This document shows positions 56,656 through 64,000 of a DNA stretch of 64,000 bases, piece by piece. Origin of the DNA: Leptodactylus fallax (taxonomy: Eukaryota; Chordata; Amphibia; Anura; Leptodactylidae); the NCBI GenBank assembly GCA_947044405.1, contig CAMRHE010000012.1, forward strand, positions 9,296,001 to 9,360,000, written 5' to 3'. The notes beneath the pieces were generated by a model. That model was not told the origin of the DNA and made no database searches. It worked only from the letters and a program-made list of their open reading frames with translations. Numbering within the stretch: the stretch's first letter is position 1; each line of letters starts with the position of its first letter. The position numbers and the translations under genes are program-made.

Positions 56656-57093
56656 AGGGGTTGTCCAGGCAAAATTGAACAACCCCTTTATCTTTTAAAT
56701 CAACCGGGGGCAGTGAAAAAAATAACAAAATACATACTCACCTGTCCACAATGCTCTCGGTCCTTCTCCCGATTCTTCTGCTCCGGCGGCTTCTCTTGGG
56801 TCTCTTCCTGAGTTCCACTGAAGCCGATGATTGGCCTCAGCAGTCATGTGACCGCTGAGGTCAATCAGCGGCCTCAGCAAGCCTCAGGAAGAGACCCATG
56901 ATGTCACAGGTAGCGACATCGCATGCCCTTCGCTGATTGGCCTCAACGGTCACATGATCGCTGAGGCCAATCAGTGGCTTAATTGGAACTCCGGAAGAGA
57001 GTTAATGAGTATGAATTTTTTTAATTTTTTTTTCACTGCCCCCGGCTGATTTAAAAGTTAAGGGAGTTTTCCATTTTTGCCTGGACAACCCCT
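56656..57093. mobile_element. TTAA-flanked MITE
   Basis: TTAA on both sides (56652-56655, 57094-57097). TIRs are AGGGGTTGTCCAGGCAAAAT and, inverted, AGGGGTTGTCCAGGCAAAAA. Inner halves are also partly inverted (ggcctcagcagtcatgtgac / cggtcacatgatcgctgagg). No transposase. TTAA points to piggyBac-type mobilisation. Confidence 0.85.
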
Positions 57094-57097
57094 TTAA

Positions 57098-57964
57098 GTT
57101 TTGTTTTTTGACAAGACAAAAACTTTTGTGATTTGTCTTTGATTAACTAAAATGGCGACCACCACATGTAGCACAAGGTATAAGAACATAGGAGGAAAAT
57201 CACATGGTCTATGTGACCTAGGCAGGCTTCTGGCATCATCGGACATGACTCTTAGCGAATCATGAATGGTGGGTGGAGAGGTTACAGTGCTGATGTCATA
57301 TCAGCATATACGATACTGCACAGGAAGAGGAGCATTTTGTTGCACAGCAGACTAGGGAGAAGAATTCAGGCAATGCAGATACTCAAATTACAGCACAATG
57401 ATATGAAAAATACTAATATTGTAATAGTACTACTGAATTATAGGAACAGAGACACATGGAGCATAGTTTAGTTAGATGTAATCAATTTTAGACAGACGGA
57501 AAGGCAGAAAAATCCAAAAAAAGTTCCATACTTTACTGTGACTGTAGTGTCCATTGAGTTACACATGCTCTGAACAGGTGTTAAAGTAAAAAAAAATTTT
57601 AAATACAGTGTCCAATCTACCATTAGCGTTGTGCTATGATCTGTGACTGTCCATAGGGTGTCTTACATTATTTTAACCCCTCCTCCACCATAACGTAATA
57701 GTACGCCATGGGGCAGTGTAGTTTGACCTACGATTACATCATGGTGATTGTACCCACTCAGTCTGCCCAAAGAACAGTTTATGCCCATATATATATGTCA
57801 ATGTTGTACCCAAAATACCCCAGTTAACATTGTCATATGTGGATAACTGCTGATTGGGCACAAAGCAGGGCCCCATTTTGGAAAATTCTCCCCTCAAGGA
57901 ATTTATCCAGAGATGTAGTGAGCATTTTTAACCCAAGGGTGTTGCATTAATCTATTTTCCAGAA
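57098..57964. other. Unassigned interval
   Basis: No gene recognised. The right part may include the 5' untranslated region of the LINE starting at about 57965, whose exact 5' boundary cannot be placed. Confidence 0.35.
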
Positions 57965-58760
57965 ATGAACATGTCATTACAGGAAGACCAAGCAAGGAGC
58001 TGGGTTGATGTAGAGAGAAGGGGTGGAAGGGGATCCAAGAAAAGTAAGGCCACTCCTGTTTCTGTTCATCCAAACAAAATTCCCAAGTTGGGTGATGATG
58101 TGACGATATCAGTGTCAGAAATGGCAGCCCTAGCGGATACTGCTCTTCCTAAGAGTCAGGAGGACAGTCCAACTCGTATTGGGATGGGGGATGTTAGTGT
58201 AGGTAGGGCAAGGCAGTTAATGGTTATAGGGGACTCTATAATCAGGAAGACAGATAGAATAATTTGTTGGAAGGACCGCCTCAACTGAATGTTTTGCTGT
58301 TTCCCTGGTGCCAGTGTTCGGCATATGGTGGAACTAGTGAACAAATTGCTGGGAGGGACTGGGCAGGACTCAGCTGTCGTGGTTCAAGTGGATACCAATG
58401 ACAGAATAAATGGTAGCTGGAGGCTCTTTAAGAATAATTTTAGAGAAATAGGTTCCAAGTAGAAGGGAAGGACCTCCAAGGTTGTATTCTCTGGAATACT
58501 GCCTGTTCCATGTGCTACACAGGAAAGGCAGCAGGAGTTTAGAGAGTTAAATACATAGCTCAAGTTTTGATGCAGGAAAGAAGGGTTTGGGTTCCTAGAG
58601 CACTGGGCTGACTTTTTACTGGGGTACAGGCTGTTTTCCACAGATAACTTGCAATTGAATGGAAGGGGGTCTGCTGTGCTGGGGGAGAGAAATCTAGCGT
58701 GGCTGGCAGAGCATCTAAACTCGGAACGCGGGAGGGGTTCAGGTAGATATAGGAGTAGAC
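57965..58760 (+). pseudogene. CR1-like ORF1 with SGNH esterase motifs, broken
   Basis: The open frame from 57965 carries a basic, low-complexity N-terminus (RRGGRGSKKSKATP) and then VIGDSIIRKTDR, the GDS nucleophile box of SGNH hydrolases (58229-58237). It stops at 58286-58288. In other frames continue CFPGASVRHMVELV, a VVVQVDTND block (the usual G-x-N-D has Asp in place of Gly), GFGFLEHWADFLLG and HLNSERGRG. CR1-type ORF1 proteins with such an esterase are known, with a role in RNA or membrane association that is not settled. Multiple stops and shifts make this a pseudogene. Confidence 0.8.
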
Positions 58761-59159
58761 AGGTCAGAGGGTGACAGGCTACCATGGTCGGTGGAGAAGT
58801 GGATTGTGGTGGGGGGATTAGAACAGTTGAGATCCAATAGGGAGATCCATTTATTACAACCAAACAGTGTAGACAAATCTGGACATAAAACGTCAAGAAT
58901 CAACATTTCTGGTAATTAATGTGTGAACAGGGCTGGTTTTAGACAAAGTGGGGCCCTGGGCAAAATTAAAAGTGGGGCCCCAAATGCTGATATGCAAACA
59001 TCACCATTTTCTTGCAGTGACACCCCCTATAGTAACGCCTCCATTCTGCCAACAAAAAAGTAATAACAAGCCCCATTTTACCACACACAATTCAAATGAG
59101 CACCTTTGTACCACCTAATAGATTTTTGCACCGAGTCATCAGTTATTATAGCGCCTCCT

Positions 59160-59540
59160 TATAAATAATAGTCACTGATTATAAATCATATTACACCTTT
59201 ATCAGTAATAGCTCCCTCATAAATGATAAATAATGCCCTGTATCAGTAATATCCCCCTTATCAGTAACAGTCACCCCGTAAAAATAATACTGCTCCCTTA
59301 TTAATAATAGCCCTCTCATAAATAATAGTTACCTTTATAAATAATAGTCCCCATTATCACTAATAGCCCCCTTTATAAAGAAGCCCACTTAACAATTATA
59401 CCCCCCTTATAAATAGTTCCCCTCTTATAAATAATAGCTCCCCCTTATAATGCATGTCTTATATATAATAGTTCCCCCCTTATAAATAATAGTTCCCCCT
59501 TATAGTAGCCACCTCACCCTTATATATAATAGTTTTCCGT
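59160..59540. repeat. Degenerate short tandem repeat (ccttataaataatag)
   Basis: Loose repeats of 18-24 bp built around ccccttataaataatag, about 17-18 copies, on the left side of the hAT-like element. Confidence 0.85.
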
Positions 59541-59854
59541 TATACAGTGTCGGACTGAAGGGCCTTAGGCCCACCAGAGGAACTTGTTCTGGGGCCCCAC
59601 CCAACAGCTTCCTGCTAATAGCCTACACCACGGCTCCTTCACTGAAGTCTTACATATGTGTTGACTATGCGGCATTACTGAGTATGTTCCCAGTATAGTC
59701 AGCCCCTATAGTACTGTGCAGGCCCCAATAACTCTATAGCCGATTCATGCACAGTACTGTATGGGGAATGATATGTCCATGCGCAAGATTATAGTGAGGG
59801 GACTGTGATGCAGACATAGCACAAAGGGCTGCCAGAGGAATTTTGAGCCCCCCC

Positions 59855-61303
59855 CCCCCACAGTATAATGCTCCACATGGTATATAAGGCTCCACATAGT
59901 ATACTACCTCTTAGTGGCCCCAGACAGTACAATATGCTCCCCAGCAGCCCCACACAATATAATATGCGCCATACAGTATAATATGCATCCCACAGTGCTC
60001 CCCCAGTATAATGCTCCACAGTGGCCTAACACAGTATAACATGCTCCACAATGGCCTCCACACAGTATAATATACTGCCCAGAGGGATTCCCCCAGTATA
60101 ATGCTCCACAGTGGTCCCCCCCAGTATAATGCTATACAATGGCCCAACAGAGTATAATATACTCCTGAGAAGCCCCACACAATATAATAAACTCCACAGT
60201 GGCCCCACACAGTATAACAGGCTCCCCACACTGCCCCTTCTCCCCCAGTATAAAGTTCCACAGTGGCCCATAGTATAATATGCTCCCCAGAGGGCCCTCA
60301 CTAGTATAATGCTCCACAGTGCTCCTCCCAGTATTTTGCTCCACAGTGGCCTCATGCATTATATTATGCTCCCCAGAGTGTCCCCCTAGTATAATGCTGC
60401 ACAGTAGGCCCCACGCAGTATAATATACTCCCCAGAGGGCTCCCTAGTATAATGCTCCTTAGTTCCCCCCCGAATAATGCACCACAGTGGCACCACGCAA
60501 TATAATATGCTCTGCAGATGGCCCCCCCAGAATAATGCTCCACAGTGACCCCGCACAGTATAACATGCTCCAGAATGGCCTCCACACAGTATAATATACT
60601 GCCCAGAGAGGTTCCCCCAGTTTAATGCTCCACAGTGGCCCAAAACAGTATAATATGCTCTCCAGAGGGCCCCCCAGTATAATGCTCCACGATGGCCCCA
60701 CACAGTATAATATGCTGTCCAGAGGGGGCCCCTAGTATAATGCTACAAAGTGGCCCCAGAGAATATAACATGATCTCCAGAGCCCCCCACATTATAATGC
60801 TCCACAGAGGCCCCATAAGTTTATTATGCTAACCAGAGGGCCCCCCCAGTTAAATTCTCCACAGTGGCCCCACAAAGTATAATATGCTATCCAGAGGGAC
60901 CCCCCCCCCAGTATAATGCTCCACAGGGGCCCCACACAGTATAATATGCTATCCAGAGGGCCTCCTCCCCAATATAATGCTCCACAGGGGCCCCACACAG
61001 TATAATATGCTATCCAGAGGACCCCCTCCTCAGTATAATGCTCCACAGGGGCCCCACACAGTATAATATGCTATTCAGAGGGCCCCTTCCCCAGTATAAT
61101 GCTCCACAGTGGCCCCACACAGTATAATATGCTATCCAGAGGGGGGCCCCCCTAGTATAATGCTCCAGAGTGGCCCCACACAGTATAATATGCTATCCAG
61201 AGGGGGGCCCCCCCTAGTATAATGCTCCACAGTGGCCCCTCACAGTATAATATGCTATCCAGAGGGGGCCCCCAGAATAATGCTCCACAGTGGCCCTAAA
61301 GAC
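59855..61303. repeat. About 61-bp dimeric minisatellite, about 23 units
   Basis: Each unit holds two related halves: agtataatgctccacagtgg then ccccacacagtataatatgc, followed by tatccagaggg. The halves resemble the reverse complement of the 31-bp monomer at 38855 and the forward strand of 51420. Numerous minus-strand frames rich in ILYCVGPLWSII are by-products. Confidence 0.95.
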
Positions 61304-62025
61304 TCCCTTAGTGCTAGTATTATATTATACTTCAGACCCCAGAGTATAATTATCGAAGGCCCGGGGGAGGTAAGGGAATATAACAAACAGTTATACTTAC
61401 CTTGCCTTACCTCTCCTGGGCCTCCTCGCGCTGCTCCACTATCCCCACCGGCGCTTCCTCTTCTCTGCGGCTGACGTCACGTGTTGTGGATGTCACCGCT
61501 ATAGCCTGTGATTGGGCCTCAGCGCCTCAGCGGTGATGTCCGGAACGCCAGAAGATGACGTTGGACGCAAGGACAGGTGAGTAAAAATGTGTTATTTTTA
61601 CTCACCTCTGAAAGGGGCCCTGCGGCACATGACGCTGGGTCCCTTTCTGTTATTGATATGGCCGTTCCTGACTCCAGGATCCAGAGTCATCAGGCTCCAG
61701 ATCCCGGGGGCCCTTTTGGGGCCGGGGCCCTGGGCAATTGCCCAGTTTGCCCCCCCCCTAAAGCCGGCCCTGTGTGTGAACTTGGATGGCAATTTAAAGT
61801 GTGTGTTCACAAATGCCAGAAGCCTATCGAACAAACCGTGGGAGCTGGAGGCACTGATCCAGGAGGAAAACATTGATATAGTTGGTGTGGCTGAGACATG
61901 GCTAGATTCCTCACATGATTGGGCTGTTAACATTGCAGGTTTGAAACTCTTTCGCAAAGACAGGGCTAAAAGGAAAGGAGGTGAAATGTGTATGTATGTC
62001 AGAAGTGGCATGAAAGTGAGTGTGA

Positions 62026-62400
62026 GGCCAGGGCCACACGTGGGGTAAACGCCGCAATTTGCCCGTGGCGGAAACACCGCGGAAAAAATCACGGCATTTT
62101 ACAGTCAGAGCAAAGTGGATGGGATTCTAGCGAATCCCATGCCCAATTTGTGATAAAAACCGAGCTACAGACACGCGGCGATTTCTAAAAGTGCCACGGT
62201 TTTGGAAATCGCAGCATGTCAATTATACCTACGGAAACGCCGCTGGTTTCCCCATAGGTATAATTGAAACAGAAAATCTGCAGAGGAAACCTCTGCGAAT
62301 TTTTTTGTCTAAAGCAATGCGGGAAGAACCGCGATGCGTTCCCACTGCGGTTTTTCCCGCAGCGCTTTTTTGCTGCAGGATGCCACGTGGGGCCTTAGCC
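62026..62400. mobile_element. MITE of the TTA-type family inside the LINE (TGA duplication)
   Basis: 3-bp duplication TGA (62023-62025, 62401-62403). Ends are GGCCAGGGCCACACGTGG and, inverted, GGCTAAGGCCCCACGTGG. A central inverted repeat (attatacctacggaaacg / taggtataattgaaac) is shared with 45366-45662. Confidence 0.82.
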
Positions 62401-62785
62401 TGAAAGAGGCAAATTTGGGCAAACATTGAGAGGATGCAGAATCCTTGTGGTTGGAATTGCATAAGGATGTGACCACTGATAAAATTTGATCATAATTTGG
62501 CATAATCTATAGACCCCTCCAATATAAACAAGGAGTTATAGTGTCAGTTGTATGAGGAATTTGAGTTGGTGGCACAGGCGGGTAGGTTGGTCTTGATGGG
62601 AGATTTTAACTACCCGGATATTGACTGGGGTCATGGCTCTGCATCGTCTGTAAAGGGGAGGAAATTCATCAACTTGTTGCAGGACAATTTTATCGTCCAG
62701 CTTGTAGAAGATCCAACTAGAGGGGATAATATTCTAGTTCTGATCATCTCTAATAATATGGGACTTGTTGGAAAAGTCATTGTTG

Positions 62786-62940
62786 AAGTACTCCGGTTTT
62801 CTCCCACGCTCCAAAGACATACTGATAAGGAATGTAGATTGTGACAGTGGACAGTGATTGACAATGTTTGTAAAGCGCTGTGTAATATGATGGCGCTGTA
62901 TAAGTAAGCAAAATAAAATAAATAAATAAATAAATAAATA
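62786..62940 (+). mobile_element. SINE/LINE-tail-like retroposon
   Basis: 7-bp duplication ATTGTTG (62779-62785, 62941-62947), a body with ggttttctcccacgctccaa and aaagcgctgtgtaatatgat, and an (AAAT)n tail (about 62915-62940). The tail plus target duplication indicate reverse-transcribed insertion. No tRNA promoter boxes are evident, so the class is uncertain. Confidence 0.78.
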
Positions 62941-63131
62941 ATTGTTGGTTAAAACCTTGGTAATAGTGACCATAATCTAATCAGATTCAATTTAAATTGC
63001 AAAAAAAAACAAAGAAAGACTGGAAGGGAAAAATCCCTTAATTTTCAAAAGGACAATTTTCCTGGGTTAAGGGCTGCACTTCAGGATATAGAGTGTGAAC
63101 AGCTATTGTCAAATAGTGATACAGAGGTTAA

Positions 63132-64000
63132 CCCTGCTGTACTGTTCGCATTTACTATACACTTGTACTGTTTCGGGTCAATATGACCCGACCTATTAAA
63201 ATGTTGATTTTAGCTACTGTAAGTGTTTTTTTTGAATACCTATTTCATTTTTAAACTGTATGATCATAAACAAATGAAAAATGAAATAAAAACTTAATTT
63301 TTATTTATTTTTTTCAGAAAAAAGGTTACACGGGCTGTTTGCAATTATGTTCGCTTTATAGCATTCTGCACACAAATAACAAACATGTTTATTTCAAATT
63401 ACTATAACTTTAAATCTAACTAAATATAACTTTGTCTTAACATATTTTATAAAACAACAAATGAAAAATAACGAAAACGTCAGTTTTTCTTTTTTATCTA
63501 TAAAAAGTTTGAACAGGTTCATTCATTTTTACATTGAGCACAATAATAAAACACATGTCCTTTACAAAGATATTTTGCACACCCAGCACATGTCAGATTT
63601 GTTTTATTGTCACAAAAAGATGGACAGAAGCTACATCTCTTCCTTTTTTGGCTGGTAGCTGTGCTGGTGGAGGCCGTGGAGTCTCTTTCTTGAGCATGCT
63701 GCTGGACACTCTTCACAATGGCGGCTGCTCCTTCACTTCTGGGGTTTACTTTTCTGGCTTCGATATACGGCCTAACTAGGGATTTTCCTAATTCTTCAAT
63801 AAACATTCTTCTTTTATGCAGCTTATTTCTGCTCCAATTGGGGTCGATTTCTCTCCATAAAACAAATGTGTTGTATGCCGAAACATCCAGAATATTGTAA
63901 AACATTATCATTGGCCAACCATTAGTTTTGCGTTTCCATGTGTATGTTGATTTTGCTTTATCTAGTGTATCAACTGCCCCTTTTGTGGCATTATAATCTA
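63132..64000 (-). mobile_element. piggyBac-type element, right part beyond window
   Basis: TTAA at 63128-63131 is followed by CCCTGCTGTACTG, a typical piggyBac end (CCC after TTAA), and a subterminal palindrome cgggtcaatatgacccg (about 63174-63190). The minus-strand transposase reads in from the window edge. The other end is not visible. Confidence 0.92.
63519..64000 (-). CDS. piggyBac-type transposase, C-terminal part (partial)
   Basis: The frame is open from the window edge to a TGA at 63519-63521 (about 160 codons visible). It begins DYNATKGAVDTLDKA, which includes the third catalytic Asp region of piggyBac enzymes, followed by WKRKTNGWPMIMFYNILD and an insertion-domain-like helix region. 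It ends with a Cys-rich domain (CSFCPSFCDNK, CAGCAKYLCKGH, CAQC), the zinc-binding C-terminal domain that recognises subterminal DNA. No stop or shift is visible, so this copy could be intact; the first two catalytic Asp residues lie outside the window. Confidence 0.93.
   Translation of the reverse strand, partial: DYNATKGAVDTLDKAKSTYTWKRKTNGWPMIMFYNILDVSAYNTFVLWREIDPNWSRNKLHKRRMFIEELGKSLVRPYIEARKVNPRSEGAAAIVKSVQQHAQERDSTASTSTATSQKRKRCSFCPSFCDNKTNLTCAGCAKYLCKGHVFYYCAQCKNE

Larger units (their letters stand above)
58928..61772. mobile_element. hAT-like non-autonomous element 4 with satellite interior
   Basis: The 8-bp target duplication TGTGTGAA is present on both sides (58920-58927, 61773-61780). 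The TIRs are CAGGGCTGGTTTTAG and, inverted, CAGGGCCGGCTTTAG, the CAGGG start being typical of hAT elements. At 2845 bp it is large for a non-coding element, mostly because of two tandem arrays. It also contains a foldback-module arm (cagaccccagagtataatta at 61334) and possibly another element's end (cagtgtcggactgaagggcc at 59545). No transposase. Confidence 0.92.
57965..63127 (+). mobile_element. CR1-like LINE split by three nested insertions
   Basis: Plus-strand LINE pieces in order: ORF1 (57965-58920), then ORF2 endonuclease (61773-62025, 62401-62785, 62941-63127). The gaps are a hAT-like element (58928-61772), a TTA-type MITE (62026-62400) and a retroposon-like unit (62786-62940). At the right the LINE is cut by a piggyBac element at TTAA (63128-63131). 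Removing the inserts and one copy of each target duplication restores continuous CR1-like reading. Confidence 0.85.
61782..63127 (+). pseudogene. CR1-like ORF2 endonuclease remnant, split
   Basis: 61782-62025: LKCVFTNARSLSNKPWELEA, IVGVAETWLDSSHDW (catalytic Glu region) and GGEMCMYVRSGMKVSV. 62401-62785: SLWLELHKDV, YRPLQYKQ and LVLMGDFNYPDIDWGH, QLVEDPTRGDNIL. 62941-63127: LGNSDHNLIRFNLN, with the SDH motif of APE-type endonucleases. Several frameshifts and stops lie inside the pieces. Reverse transcriptase is not in the window; the piggyBac element interrupts the LINE first. Confidence 0.85.

Noticed and set aside
58384..58896. 170-codon minus-strand open frame
   Set aside because: It is the antisense shadow of the LINE ORF1 remnant, whose motifs are clear on the plus strand.
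59789..61046. Series of overlapping 60-116-codon minus-strand frames rich in Leu, Tyr, Cys and Trp
   Set aside because: They arise from the 61-bp tandem repeat, occur in all frames, and show no domain or codon pattern of a gene.
61598..62092. 164-codon minus-strand open frame
   Set aside because: It spans the end of the hAT-like element, the LINE endonuclease piece and the start of the MITE in antisense, so it cannot be one gene.
1..64000. tRNA, rRNA or snRNA genes, and a bacterial-type or operon-like gene system
   Set aside because: No tRNA cloverleaf, rRNA-like conserved block or gene cluster was seen; all recognisable coding sequence belongs to mobile elements.

Overview
The window looks like repeat-dense, non-coding vertebrate DNA, most likely from an amphibian (frog). 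This is inferred from the mix of elements: at least eight subfamilies of Tc1-like transposons, CR1-type LINEs, Helitrons, hAT-like and piggyBac elements, a gamma/epsilon-type endogenous retrovirus fragment and many short TIR elements. No host gene was recognised. Almost every long reading frame belongs to a transposable element or is a by-product of a tandem repeat. The window is best read as intergenic or intronic sequence in which elements inserted into one another.

Layout. 0.2-1.9 kb: defective Tc1-like copy (DD38E-type family). 3.1-5.0 kb: non-autonomous Helitron on the minus strand with a hAT-like insertion. 6.1-9.3 kb: foldback repeat, 5'-truncated CR1 LINE (minus strand) and a hAT-like end. 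10.3-11.7 kb: DD35E Tc1-like copy. 12.8-14.4 kb: a 3-bp-TSD MITE and a TA-flanked element carrying internal palindromes. 19.1-21.0 kb: Tc1-like copy holding a captured piece of neighbouring DNA. 21.1-22.2 and 24.6-26.3 kb: two copies of another Tc1 family. 27.3-28.6 kb: decayed LINE (minus strand). 30.1 kb: TTAA MITE. 35.4-36.1 kb: MITE broken by a Sleeping Beauty-like Tc1 end. 37.7-38.3 kb: tandem duplication. 38.4-39.6 kb: hAT-like element with a 31-bp minisatellite. 40.1-44.1 kb: Helitron containing a truncated Tc1 and helicase remnant, its 3' end tandemly duplicated. 45.9-49.0 kb: Tc1-like copy split by a retroviral pol-LTR fragment and partly inverted. 49.6-51.3 kb: Tc1-like copy. 51.3-53.7 kb: hAT-like element with minisatellite abutting a second DD35E copy. 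54.1-55.7 kb: full-length Tc1-like element with an uninterrupted 350-codon transposase. 56.7 kb: TTAA MITE. 58.0-63.1 kb: CR1-like LINE (ORF1 with SGNH esterase motifs, ORF2 endonuclease) split by three nested insertions, each with its target duplication. 63.1-64.0 kb: piggyBac element running off the end.

How the pieces relate. The nesting gives a relative chronology: LINE, Helitron and MITE hosts are oldest; hAT-like, Tc1-like and piggyBac elements landed in them later. The only coding sequences that look intact are the 350-codon Tc1-like transposase (54246-55298, minus) and the visible C-terminal part of the piggyBac transposase (63519-64000, minus). The most unusual pattern is a roughly 30-bp monomer carried inside several hAT-like elements, with copy number from about 3 to over 20, including higher-order and dimeric arrangements. 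I found no evidence of a new defence, biosynthetic or regulatory system; the interest is in element-borne satellites, captured DNA and nested rearrangements.
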